Shown here: positions 11,124 through 21,990 of the stretch, in pieces
Numbering within the stretch: the stretch's first letter is position 1
Layout of the letters: the number at the start of each line of letters is the position of its first letter
DNA from: Heterobasidion occidentale
Lineage: Eukaryota > Basidiomycota > Agaricomycetes > Russulales > Bondarzewiaceae
Length of the DNA: 64,000 bases
Assembly (NCBI GenBank): GCA_039111635.1
Contig: JBCAQO010000008.1
Coordinates: 186,001-250,000 of the forward strand
Direction of reading: 5' to 3'
Notes under the pieces: generated by a model
What the model was told of the DNA's origin: nothing
What the model saw: only the letters and a program-made list of their open reading frames with translations
The model's database searches: none
Program-made: the position numbers and the translations under genes

Positions 11124-13474
11124 ATGGCCCAGTCCATCACAAAACCGCGCTTCACCCCGGACTTCTGCTCCCTTGACACCTCATCAAGCTCCCAAGGCCA
11201 CGCTCCGCTCGGCCCGTCCTGGGTCTCCGTCGTCACCTGCCCTGCAGACTTCCCCCCCGAGCTTGTACGTCTTGTCTTATTCACTAGTGGTATCACTTTA
11301 ATCCCTTGAATCCAACCCTCTCGTGCACGTGTTTGTATACAGTTTGAGACCGCGACGTCCCAACTCGTACACCACCCCGAGTACAACTCCACACTCATCC
11401 TTCGTTCTGAGGTCCTCGCAGACTACGCAGGCGCAGACGTGATCCCTTCATCAGTCCCTCTACTCACAGGATTTACGCCCATACGCACCATTCACCGCCG
11501 TCTCCTGCCCCGCAGGCCAGGCCGTGATGCCGCCCTCGATCAGCACTGCACATTCTACGCTTCCTCCTCCCCATCCACTCACGATGCCGCCGACGCGCCA
11601 TCACCGCCAATATCCGTGCTCGTGCTCACCCCCCTCCTCCAGCCCGGCGCCCAGCTCCCGTATTTCCACCCACTAGTCTCCCACCTCGCCTTCCGCCTTC
11701 TCCCTGCCTCCTCCACCTCCCCTTCGTCCCTCCGCATCGAGGCGCACCCCCTCCCCGCTTCCTCGATTCCGAACGACCCCGGCTCGCGCCTGCACCGCAC
11801 AGCGCTCGCGCTGCTCGAGACGCTGCACCGCTACGCTTGGGGCGCGCACACGCAGTACCGCAAGCGCGTCGCACATGACACGCTCGTCCCGCGCGACACT
11901 TACCAGGATCTGTACCTCGTGATGCGCGAGCGGTGGAAGCACGTCGTGGGCGAGTGGAGGGAGGCGACTGACCCGCTGAAGCACGTGTTCGAGGTCAGTG
12001 GGCATGCGTGTGCGCGCGCAACCTATTGTAGGTGGAGTTGCTGAGAGCTGACTCGCGACCACAGGACGTCAGCATCGCCACGTTTCTCATGCTCCTCTGG
12101 AAAGACACGTACAAGGACAAGGACGGCGGAGACGAACCAATACCTGAAGACCTGGCGTCTGAGCCATGGAAGCGCTGGCCACGCCCTCCCGGCGGCTTCA
12201 TCGACATGGGGTGCGCACTCCCTCCCCATCCTCCCTCCCCATCCTTTCATCAGCCGGCCCTATTCCGACGCTCACCACGCTCACCTCTCGCCCGTCGTCT
12301 TTCTCGCTCCGCAATCCGATGAATATTGTAACACTGTGACACCGCGCCAGCTGCGGCAATGGCCTCTTGACACACATCCTTATCTCAGAAGGGTACGCCG
12401 GCACCGGATTCGACCTCCGCGAGCGCTCGTCCTGGACATACTACCCCCCACGCACGCGCGCCGCGCTCTCCGTGCGCGTGTTCGACCCCGCTGCATTCGC
12501 GTCGCCCTCTACGCGCGCGGGTGCCGGTGACGAGGCCGGCGATGAGAGGAGCAGCACCGACGCAGGCGACGCGCCTGCGCTCGACCTCCCGCGCGGCGCG
12601 TTCCTGATAGGGAACCACGCCGACGAGCTCACGCCGTGGCTCCCCGTGCTCGCGGCGCGCGGCGGTGCGGGCGCGTCGGGGTACCTCTCCATCCCGTGCT
12701 GCGCGTGGACGTTCGAGCGCAAGTTCGAGCGCGCGCGCGACCGGCCGTGGGCCGTGTCGGTCGCCGCCGTTGCCGGCGCGGGCGGCTCTGTGGAGACGGG
12801 GCGGGACGCGCAGGGCGAGGAGGAGGAGGCGGCGGCGTTCGCGGCGGCGCTGAACCTCGGGTCGGATAACCAGCTCGGGAGCGCGTATGCGCGCTATCGA
12901 GTGTGGCTTGCGAGTTTGAGCGCGTGGTTGGGCTGGGTGGTGGAGGTGGAGGTGCTGCGCATCCCGAGCACGCGTAATTGGGCGATCGTGGGTGCGTGCT
13001 TCACCTTTTCTTCCCCCCCGCCAACCGGGTTTCAGCTCGCGTGTGAATGAGTGTGTCTCGTCGCTGACGTCTCCGCTCGCCCCTCCGTTTGTGTGTATGC
13101 GTGCGCGGTCATCGCGTGCAGGACGCAAGCGCCTCTCCCAGCCTCCTCCTTCATCCGCACCTCAAGAGCGCGAGTGCGAACAATCCTACTATGCGGACCA
13201 AAACGGACTAGCGGACGGCGTCTACGCCGACCGCGCACAGGCTATCATAGACGGCGTCGCCGCGCGCGGCGTGTTCCGGGCGCGCAGGCCCGAGGGGAAG
13301 GCGGGCGACGCGCACGACGCGGCGGAGGCGGAGGCTCGTGGACGCGAGCAGGCTCTAGGACGAGAGGACGAGGTGGGGTGGTTGGGCGCGGGTGAGTGGC
13401 GCGCGTTTCAGTGTGAAGGTAGGTGAGCTGACGCGCTTTCAGGGTTGGAAGGGATGCAGGTTGAGGATCTCTGA
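11124..13474 (+). CDS. TRM44: tRNA (uracil-O2-)-methyltransferase TRM44
   Basis: TRM44 methylates the 2'-O of uridine 44 in tRNA-Ser in the cytoplasm, using S-adenosylmethionine. Translation from the ATG at 11124 gives a variable N-terminus, then IATFLMLLWKDTYKDKDGG. The SAM site FIDMGCGNGLLTHILISEGY is split by an intron inside GCG. GTGFDLRERSSWTYY, FLIGNHADELTPWLPVLAAR and LSIPCCAWTFERKF follow; the NHADELTPW and PCC segments are hallmarks of the family. Introns after PPEL, FE, MG, IVG and GWLGA are all GT-AG and keep frame. The final 51-nt intron leads to the exon ending VEDL and the TGA at 13472-13474. C-terminal repeats of Ala/Glu/Arg and a Ser/Asp-rich insert lengthen the protein. GC content is high through the catalytic exon. 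Confidence 0.88.
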
Positions 13475-14064
13475 GCTGGGATCGAGTGCCTGGCAGATTA
13501 ACGTCGACATCGTATGCGCGGGTGAGTGTATGCGCCTCGGGCGCGAGTGTTGGTGAAGCCGTCTCAGCTACCGGAGCATACTCTCGCGAGGGCATTGGTT
13601 ATGCGACCAGATACTGGTTTGGAAATACGTGTGCGAGAAATCCATCTGTGGGCGAGTGGGCGGGCCAGCCCGGAGGGCACACCGAATTTGGCCGACTTTC
13701 CATCTCACTGTATTCGACAATCTAGTCTCACCACTGCGAAGCCGAGGATCAGTGAGAGGATGTGTCGCGATGTGATCTACCTCATGTCTGTGGTGACCTT
13801 GAATCCGCACTGGTCGTCTCGTTTGGCCTTTGATGGACTTGGCAGATGTGTGAATAGGCATGGTCGTTTCATGGCCAGACGAAGGGAGCAGTGTCGTTAA
13901 ATTAACGGCAGTATACATGCACCGATCAATAGTAAGGCCGTTCGTGTGGATGCGCGAACCTGCCGGCCTCCCCCATCACCCCCTTGCTCGGTCCTCGACA
14001 TCCTCGTGGATGATCCACTTCCCACCGCTTTCCCGAACCGACAGGTGCTTGTCAGAGAGTGGTA
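13475..14064. other. Intergenic, no supportable gene
   Basis: Short open frames occur on both strands (for example 13526-13900 plus) but none has protein-like composition or splice structure. This is probably the 3' flank of TRM44 and of the convergent minus-strand gene. Confidence 0.35.
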
Positions 14065-14549
14065 TTAGGGTCCCTCCTGTGCAGTGTACCTCTCCAGTGG
14101 CATGTTCCACCCACTGTGATCCTGCTGCAGATAATATATGTGCATAGGTCTGTCAACTTTGGCTTGAAAGAATATGATAAAATATGCGGCTGACATTGAC
14201 GAGCATGGGTCCAAGCGAGGCCAGCGCCCGCCAGCGCGATATTCGCGACGGGCGAGCCACGTTTCCCGAACACCTCCATAGCATATAATGTCCAGATGGT
14301 GACGGCCGTGACCCCCGCGAGGCATGTAACGAAGAACTCCCCCCGCTTTGCTTCGCTCTTCTCTCGGGAAAGCCCATTATCACCCTCCCCTTCGGCGACA
14401 CGGACATCAACCGTGTGCACGAAGGGGGTCAAGTGATATTGAGCTGAATATCCAGGATTGATAGAGTTCTGAAAAGCGACGGATATGGTGGTACGCCACC
14501 CAATATGCAGGATGTGGTCGGTGTCGTTCCGTACATGCACACAGGGCAT
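14065..14549 (-). CDS. Small Agaricomycete protein of unknown function
   Basis: The minus-strand ATG at 14549 opens MPCVHVRNDTDHILHIGW, followed by NSINPGYSAQYHLTPFVHTV and a short acidic DVRVAEGEG. This layout resembles a small family I associate with Agaricomycetes, in which a beta-rich domain with a conserved 'PG' turn precedes hydrophobic segments. A hydrophobic stretch follows (FFVTCLAGVTAVTIWTLYAM, then an Ala/Gly-rich segment), compatible with one or two membrane helices. An intron with acceptor TTTCAAG near 14160 would join a last exon containing VDRPMHIYYLQQDHSGWNMP. No enzymatic motif is present. It is convergent with TRM44 and divergent from RRP3. Confidence 0.5.
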
Positions 14550-14997
14550 CGGTGCGAGAGAGGTGAGGTGCGGAAGGTGAGGTTATGGGCTGCGAGTACG
14601 CCGTCCTCTCCTCACGCGCTCTTAAATCCTCTGGCCTGCTGGAACGCCGTGCGCCACGTTGCAAAATATGTTTCCAGAGGGGAGAGATCGTAATAGAAAC
14701 ACGGCGACCTGCCTGGTTCGATCTCCTGGAAAGGTCGTCTTTTGCGATGTGTAATTGCGACTGCACCTCTCGTACCTCTTCATTTTGATGAGGCTTTCAT
14801 GGTGAGAATGACCGCTGAAATAATAGAGCGAAATACTTCACCGACAGGCTGCGATTGCGTTTCGTGGGCATACTTTTCTCAAGTCCGCGTCTACGTTCGT
14901 TTGAAATACAAACGCGGAACACGAAATGGAACTCCGCCTCAACTTCTTTTCCTTGACCGCCAGGCCGTACTACAACTTCGTCGTCTACCGCGGTACG

Positions 14998-16569
14998 ATG
15001 TCTGTTAGGGTTCCTTTGGAAGATGCAGAGGCAGCGCAGCAGTCTCCTCCCACATTCAAAGAGCTCGGTCTGATCGATCCTCTGCTGGAAGCTCTAGCAC
15101 AGATGGAGTACAAGGCACCGACTCCCATTCAGGCGGAATCCATACCGCACGCGCTTGACGGAAGAGACATCATCGGTATCGCTTCTACCGGATCCGGAAA
15201 GACCGCCGCGTTCGCGCTGCCGATCTTGCAGAAACTTTGGAGCCAGCCGCAGGGGCTCTTTGCGTGCGTCCTGGCGCCGACGCGTGAGCTTGCCTACCAG
15301 ATCTCCCAGCAGTTCGAGGCTCTCGGATCTGCGATGGGCGCTCGATGCGCCGTCGTTATTGGCGGGATGGACATTGAGTCGCAGAAGATTGCGCTCGCAA
15401 AAAAGCCGCATATCATCGTCGCTACTCCAGGACGCTTACAAGATATTATGGAAAGCATGAAGGGCTTCAGCCTTCGAAATTTGAAGTTCTTGGTGCGTAA
15501 TCACCTGTATACTTCTCGTAGACGTATTGATCCTAAAGTAATAATAGGTGCTTGATGAGGCAGATAGATTGTTGGACATGGACTTTGGGCCGGTCATCGA
15601 TAAAATTCTCAAGGATATCCCTAGAGAGCGCACCACTTACCTTTTTTCAGCCACAATGTCGACCAAGGTCGCAAAACTGCAACGCGCCAGCCTTTCTGAT
15701 CCAGTTCGCGTGGAAGTTTCAACGAAGTGAGTTTTGTGCATATGCGCTTAGAAATTTTTCTGAAAGAGTGGAATGCGATAGGTATCAGACAGTGTCGTCG
15801 TTGTTGCAATACTACGTTTTGGCTCCTCTAAATCAAAAAGATGCATACCTAATCCACCTCGCCAACTCCCTCGCACAAAATTCAATTATTGTGTTCACTC
15901 GAACGGTGCATGATACGCAGCGGTTCGTGCTTATAACGGTAATGTGCTGCTCGAACTCAGGATTTTTCCGCTGTTTTAGATTGGCGATCATGCTCAGAAT
16001 TCTGGGCTTCTCCGTTATTCCTCTCCACGGCCAGCTCAGCCAAAGTCAGAGGCTCGGTGCCCTAAGTCAATTCAAAGCCGGCAATCGCAAAATCCTCGTC
16101 GCGACCGATGTTGCCAGTCGGCAAGTTTCAGAATCACCTTCGTCTGACTCTCATCTAATTTACATCTCGCGACAGAGGTCTGGACATGCCTGCAGTTGAC
16201 ATCGTTATCAACTTTGATGTACCATCCCACTCGAAGGATTACATCCACCGCGTCGGACGTACGGCGCGCGCTGGTCGCTCTGGCAAATCCATCACTTTGG
16301 TCACGCAGTACGATGTCGAACTCGTGAAGCGCATTGAATACGTGATCGGGATGGAGATGGAGCTATGGCCAACTGACAAGGACGAAGTCGAGCTGCTGCG
16401 GGAGCGAGTGGACGAAGCTTCAAGAACGGCCACGATCGAGCTGAAGGACCAGGCGAGAGGCGGAAACAAGAAGAAGAGGGGAAGGGCAGACGACGATCGT
16501 GATCGTGATGATGACGTGGTGGAGGCAGGCATGCCTGCAAAGCGAGGCAAGTTCAAAGGCAAGAGATAA
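14998..16569 (+). CDS. RRP3: ATP-dependent rRNA helicase RRP3 (DDX47-type DEAD-box protein)
   Basis: This nucleolar RNA helicase acts in 18S rRNA maturation. From the ATG at 14998 the order is: Q-motif region ([11 protein letters not shown]...PTPIQAE), motif I ASTGSGKT, Ia APTRELAYQ, Ib [50 protein letters not shown] and [13 protein letters not shown]. The tail is lysine-rich ([13 protein letters not shown] ... [10 protein letters not shown]). Introns lie at 15493-15547, 15727-15781, 15923-15979 and 16121-16175. The last, inside ASRG of motif V, begins with GC rather than GT (a GC-AG intron). An in-frame ATG at 14926 would add 24 residues, but the family starts near 14998. All motifs are intact and the TAA is at 16567-16569. 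Confidence 0.93.
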
Positions 16570-17138
16570 TCGAGCATCATCTACCCTGAATAGGTAGGTA
16601 TAGATTTTGCCACGGACATGCAGAAAATTCGTTCCTGACTGCGGGCTCTTTCCCAGACTGTCAAATGCATGCGATGATAGTCGTATGCAACGACCGGTGG
16701 CCGGACGTCTTATTATCTTGACCTCATCACAGAATGGTTGACGCTATTCTGCGCCTGTCGATCATTCAATGTGGAAGCAGAAACACAGAGGAAAAACGTG
16801 CACCCACTATCACGACGAGAGTGTTGTAATAAGGTCATCCTCTCGCTTTGTTCACGTTGTCACTTACTCATGTTGTATGCTGAAAGCCTTGACAATCAAA
16901 CTTCCTTTAGAGCAGTCTTGCTATTGTAGGGGAAACCAGTTGAAAGTTAGACTCAGGATGCGATAACATGGTACACAACACAGCAAAAACGATCGCGCGT
17001 CAAGGGAGTAAATACAGAACATACGGAAAAACAAACACAAGAAAGCCAAGCCTTGCATCTACTACGACTAATAGCAATTTCCATCATGGAACTCCCACAC
17101 GCCAACCATTCCTCCGCCCCTCTCACCCTAATGACACG
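16570..17138. other. Intergenic 3' flanks of RRP3 and the convergent minus-strand gene
   Basis: No protein-like frame or repeat was found. Both neighbouring genes end into this interval, so it should hold two 3' UTRs. Confidence 0.4.
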
Positions 17139-18359
17139 TCAGCACTCAGTAAAACTAGAAGGCAACAGAGTACTACGCACTCGCTGCTGACAATCGTTGG
17201 GGAAACCAAGATCGCCAGACATGCCGGGCAGATGGCCCGGCGTGGTCCAGCACATCTGGTACCAGTCGTCGTTGGGCTTCTGGCCCCACATCGGTGCCTC
17301 GACGACCTATGCAACATCATCAGAATCCATAGCACAGTGCAATAGAACTGGGTGCGTACGTGAATGCCAGGGCGGACGCATCCCTGCGTAGGGAATTCAG
17401 TGATTAGATTGGGTTGACTCCGAGATTGACTGCCTTACTTTATCCCAGGTCGTGCCCCATTTGGTGATGCACTCTGGTTCATCGAAGTCAACACGCCAAT
17501 ACCCCCAGAATCCTTCATTCTGTCCCTAAAAATCAGAATCCATAGTGAGACTTAAGACAGAAACGATGTCCAATCCAGAAACCTTTGAACTCACCCGATT
17601 CTCGCACCTTTCAGGTTTCTCGATTGTGCGACCATGGATTTCCTGCAATGTTCCTTGGCATGCCTCCAGCCAGTCCCCGCCCAACGGCACGTTCCACAGC
17701 CGCGCTTTGTACTCCATCGTGTTGTATGCGAGGCAATAAGGTGAGACGCGTTCCAGCTCGCCCCAGAACGGCCTATGCGCCATCCGCTCGCGCTGCCACC
17801 CCTGCCGCTCACGCTCGAAGACAAGCCGCTCCCTTGCAAACTCCGCACGCTGATCTTCGCGTTCACGCCTCCACTCTTCACGCTCCTGCTCGTGCGCCTG
17901 CATCTCCTGCTTCCACTCCTCAAGCCGTTCCCGCGCAGATTCTTGCTCGCGCCTCCATTGCGTACGCTGCCTGTCATGCTCTTTCACTTCACGATTCCAC
18001 TCGTCGAGCTGCAGACTGCGGCCCCAGATTGTGAGTACTTGAAAGGATAACAAGGACACAACGAAGACGAAGACGATCTTCGCGATCCGCCCGAACCCGG
18101 AAGTGACGAATCTGCGCGGCAACTTGGGAAACGTGTCGTAGTTGCTGTCGCGGCCCCTGGGTATGATGGGTTCGGTTTCTTCGCCAGATCGTGGTAGGTC
18201 GCGCCTTGGCTGAGAGCTAAAAAGTAGCGTCAGAATGATTGCATTCAACAAGGGGAGAGCATGTATCGTCGAGAGTGTCATCACAACTGTGTATACGAAC
18301 TTTGGATGCTGCCACGAGTCATACGCGGGCGGAGCGGTTGGATATCTCGGAGCAGACAT
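17139..18359 (-). CDS. Transmembrane/coiled-coil protein of an Agaricomycete family
   Basis: The minus-strand ATG at 18359 opens MSAPRYPTAPPAYDSWQHPK. Two hydrophobic segments follow (about residues 22-48, and 93-112 with IVFVFVVSLLSFQVLTIW). A long Glu/Arg/Gln coiled coil runs from about residue 115 to 200 (repeats like EREEWRRERED). The extracellular-type domain has conserved Cys and Trp: FWGELERVSPYCLAYNTMEY, ARLWNVPLGGDWLEACQ and IHGRTIEKPERCEN. Downstream exons add EGFWGYWRVDFDEPECITKW, GCVRPGIH and VEAPMWGQKPNDDWYQMCW, ending at the TGA at 17139-17141. Three introns fit GT-AG and keep frame. The paired 'ARLWN...DW...C' modules match a family I know only from mushroom genomes; its function is unknown. 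Topology suggests a membrane anchor with a Cys-rich outer domain. Confidence 0.65.
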
Positions 18360-18748
18360 GAGTCTTCCCTTTAGTCAAGCCTGAACGACAGCCTCAGAAT
18401 CGATTGTTACCCCTGCCCCCTGTGATGGTGTTCAAGAGAATTGGATTGGAGTGTTCAGTTGCTGAGGAGGAAGGCACAACATGCCGGCACTTCGATGACG
18501 GATGGAATCTAGGCATGCCGCACGGCCATCTGTGCAGATCTGTGCCCTGGAAGCGCCCGTATTGAATAGCGCCGGAGCTTCGCTCCCTCTGAACCACTTG
18601 TGTAGTACGAGTTCAGAATGGTCATTGGATGTTGTTCTGCGGGATATAGATCTGTGTCTCTTTTTGCTTTAGCTCGCATAGCACGATGGTGATAGCACAA
18701 AAAATGTCGAAAACAACAAGGTTCAACAAAAGCATTACAACGGCAGAT
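18360..18748. other. 5' flank of the coiled-coil gene, abutting the LTR block
   Basis: This is probably the promoter region of the minus-strand gene starting at 18359. It ends where the first LTR begins (TGTTATGACTTGA at 18749). No other gene is supported. Confidence 0.4.
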
Positions 18749-19347
18749 GTTATGACTTGACCGATCGGGGCCCTTCGGGGCCAGTCTATCCGATGGCTCA
18801 AGCATCACATGCTAGGCGGCTCCACTACGGAGCGTACATCAAGGTATTTGGCATGTCCTTAGGAGCTGACTGGACCAATGGTTCCTCAAGACATCGGTAG
18901 AGGATATATGAGAGAAACATGGGTATAGCGGATTGATAAGATAGGCATTCACATGCCATGGGCTTAGGTATGGGTAAGCACCTCGTCGCACCTGGATGGA
19001 TTGGTGTGCGACTGGAGAAGTACAAGAGTAGGCACCGGCTGAGAGAGACAGCGACCACAGCTCTCCTGGGATAAATACCCGGAAAAGCATACGGACTCTT
19101 ACCCTATACCCTATACAGTATATAAGGCCCATAGAATAGGCTGAGGATCTTCAGTCTATTCTCTTCGTTCTTAGGTATCTCCACATACCTATCCTTATTC
19201 TTTCTGTATCTTCGCATACAGAACCACCATTACTCCCTCCTGTATTATCTTCTAATACAGTTTGAGACTTTGCCCATCACTCAGTCCATTGTGCGACCTA
19301 GGGAAGAACCTGTTACTCTTGGGTTACTGAACGAGCAGTTCGTAACA
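18749..19347 (+). repeat. Extra LTR of the chromovirus family (tandem with its 5' LTR)
   Basis: This 599-bp copy begins TGTTATGACTTGACC and ends CAGTTCGTAACA, matching 19593-20173 and 42149-42732. It contains a TATATAAGG core promoter and a predicted transcript start AGTCTATTCT at 19153-19162. The next 245 bp (19348-19592) repeat the element's leader up to CAATCAGCCAGC, where the second LTR begins. The flanks (GCAGA on the left) match neither other LTR's flank, so the copy is a remnant of a second insertion or of recombination. Confidence 0.85.
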
Positions 19348-19592
19348 CTAGAATAGACTCGCTTTTACCCCTACCTTGCACCACACTCTGCTTGCTGCCA
19401 CACTCTCTCTCACAACCCTCATCAGTGGCATAGACACCCACTGAAGAGCATTACTTCACACACCCTGGAGCAAGACCTAGGCCTAGGATTTCCACCAGGC
19501 ACTAGACGAACCAACAACCAACTTCGACAGAACAATCGTCTTATCCATCAAAGGGGAAACCGCTGGTATTATTCCGACACCAATCAGCCAGC

Positions 19593-20173
19593 TGTTATGA
19601 CTTGACCAATCGGGGCCCTTCGGGGCCGGTCTACCCGATGGTTCAAGCATCACATGCTAGGCGGCTCCACTACAGAGCGTACATCAAGGTATTCGGCATG
19701 TCCTTAGGAGCCAACTGGACCAATGGTTCTTCAAGACATCGGTAGAGGTTATATGACAGGGTCATGGGTATAGCGGATTGATAAGATAGGCATTCACATG
19801 CCATGGGCTTAGGGCTTATGGGTAAGCACCTCGTCGCACCAGGATGGATTGGTGCGACTGGAGAAGTACAAGAGTAGGCACCAGCTGAGAGAGACGGCGA
19901 CCACAGCTCTCCTGGGATGGAAACCCGGAGAAGCACACGGACTCTTACCCTATACCTTATACAGTATATAAGGCCCATAGAATAGGCTGAGGATCTTCAA
20001 TCTATTCTCTTCGTTTGCTCGTATCTCCCTATATGGGCACTTCATTAATACAATCATTATTCCCTCCTGTATCATTGTCTGATACAGTCGAGACTTTGTC
20101 CACCACTCAGTCCATCGTGCGACCTAGGGAAGAACCTGTTACTCTTGGGTTACTGAACGAGCAGTTCGTAACA
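19593..20173 (+). repeat. 5' LTR of the chromovirus
   Basis: This 581-bp LTR has ends TGTTAT and GTAACA. A TATA box (TATATAAG) lies at 19965-19972, and the predicted transcript start AATCTATTCT at 19999-20008 differs by one base from the other two LTR copies. Confidence 0.9.
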
Positions 20174-20175
20174 CT

Positions 20176-20185
20176 AGAATAGACT
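20176..20185 (+). promoter_or_regulatory. Self-complementary primer-binding site
   Basis: AGAATAGACT lies two bases after the LTR. It is the reverse complement of AGTCTATTCT, which sits about 34 nt after the TATA box in the LTRs at 19153 and 42555 (one mismatch in the LTR at 19999). This is the arrangement used by Tf1-type self-priming elements. No tRNA-like TGG... primer site is present at this position. Confidence 0.65.
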
Positions 20186-20663
20186 CGCTTTTGCCCCTAC
20201 CTTGCACCACACTCTGCTTGCTGCCACACTCTCTCTCACAACCCTCATCGGCAGAGCCATAGACCTTCACCAAAGAGTGTTACTTCACACACCCTGGAGC
20301 AAGACCTAGGCCTAGGATTTCCACCAGGCACTAGACAAACCCATAACCAACTTCAACAGAACAATTGTCCTATCCATCAAAGAGAAAACCACTGGTATTA
20401 CTCCGACACCAATCAGCCAGCTCCCCTGAACTTTGATAACTGCTCGTACCGAGAAGGACAATATTTCTTCACAAGAGAAGACGAAACAGAAGCTGAGTGG
20501 GCTTGGGACGAAATAGCAGAAGACTGGGTAGAGCCTCCCCAGTACAGAAACCCCGAACCGGAAATCCTGGATACATCGGAGGAAGAAGAAGGAACATCCG
20601 AGTCCGAATCCTCGGATATTCAAACACCAATCAACACCCGAAACATTGAAAACAATACCATTA

Positions 20664-21990
20664 TGTCGACAAATCCTATAGACCCCCCGCAATTACTTCG
20701 TCCGGGAGAGGCAAGCTTAAGCCTCCCGATAACTTTGAGGGAGATAGAACGCAATCACAGAAATTTATCATGAATTGCCTCCTCCTTTTTACAGCAGAAT
20801 TGGACCGGTACAAGATGGATGAAGACAAAGTTTCCCTTGCCCTCTTATGCATGAGATATGGAACGGCTGGCGTCTGGGCAGAAAGCTTCCTGAAGAAGAC
20901 AGTCGGGGCGACCCCGCCCAAAACCCTTGGGACTTGGACCAACTTCCTTGACAGGTTTAAACTCCAGTTCAAGGAAACAAACCTTACGGACAAGGCCCGA
21001 AGCGCTCTCATGTCTTTCTCTCAAGGAAAGATGACGGTGGATGAATACTCTAATCAATTCATCCTTATAGCCTCTGATGCCGACATCACCAACAAGGAAC
21101 AAGTTCCTTACTTCCAGAGAGGGCTTGATCCGAGGGTCATGGACAAGATCTATAACAAAGAAACACCGCCGAAGGACACGATCCAAGATTGGGTCAATAC
21201 TGCCTGTGAAATAGATGGACACTTGAGAGCCTGAAGTGCTCAAAAGGCGATCCTTGCAAACTCCACCTCATTCCTAAGCGACTTTCTCAATCACTTTCAC
21301 CTCCAACCCGCTAGCCGCTATAACTCTACCACCGCTCCTCGCAGAATGAACAACCAGGTGGTTGACATGGACATTGATGCCTCTTGCAAGCGAGACACCA
21401 ACCGGAACAAGCGTGTTCATGATGGCAAGAGACCCGCCCCCTTTTCCTGCTACAATTGTGGGAGACCAGGGCACGGGATAGCTGATTGCCGTTCCCCTCG
21501 TAGAGGCGTTCTCCCTTCTCAAGGAAATCCGCGCAAGTCGATAGGCGGAGGAGGTAGACGAACTCACGCTGCAGACATGGAGGATGAAGACGAGCAAGAA
21601 TCCCCGCTGGGAGACGATGTGGGACTTCATCGAGGACTGGAGGAGGGGAGTTCTCATGGCCACTACCGTCGGGTATCACAACCTGGTAATTTGGTGGAAC
21701 GTGAGGACCCTTCCACGAGAAGGGGAGGATCAAGCCAGAGCAATGGAGAGCGCTACATACCGCCTAACGGACGACGAAGCAATGGACCCGTCCGTGATAC
21801 TGATGGCGTCCGAGCACTCTTCAAAGAAGTAGGGGAGGCAAAGGCCAAACAAATGTTGGTGGATCTGGCAGAGGATTTTTTGACCTCTCCTTCACCAGCC
21901 GAAGAGAGAGGATTGAGGAAACTTGAGTATGATTCTCCGTCATGTATTCAAATTGGAGCAATGAACAGCCACATCATCACTCCCATTTGA
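20664..21990 (+). pseudogene. gag: Chromovirus gag (interrupted)
   Basis: The ATG at 20664 is preceded by an open acidic frame (GQYFFTREDETEAEWAWDE) that has no earlier ATG. The capsid-like region reads LKPPDNFEGDRTQSQKFIM, AGVWAESFLKKTVGATPPK and LMSFSQGKMTVDEYSNQF, typical of Ty3-type Gag. A CCHC zinc knuckle (CYNCGRPGHGIADC, 21448-21489) follows. A one-base frame change lies just after the ATG and TGA codons occur at 21232 and 21988. Gag would normally package element RNA in cytoplasmic particles; this copy cannot make the full protein without readthrough. Confidence 0.75.

Noticed and set aside
12385..13128. 247-codon minus-strand frame
   Set aside because: It is the antisense shadow of the TRM44 catalytic exon.
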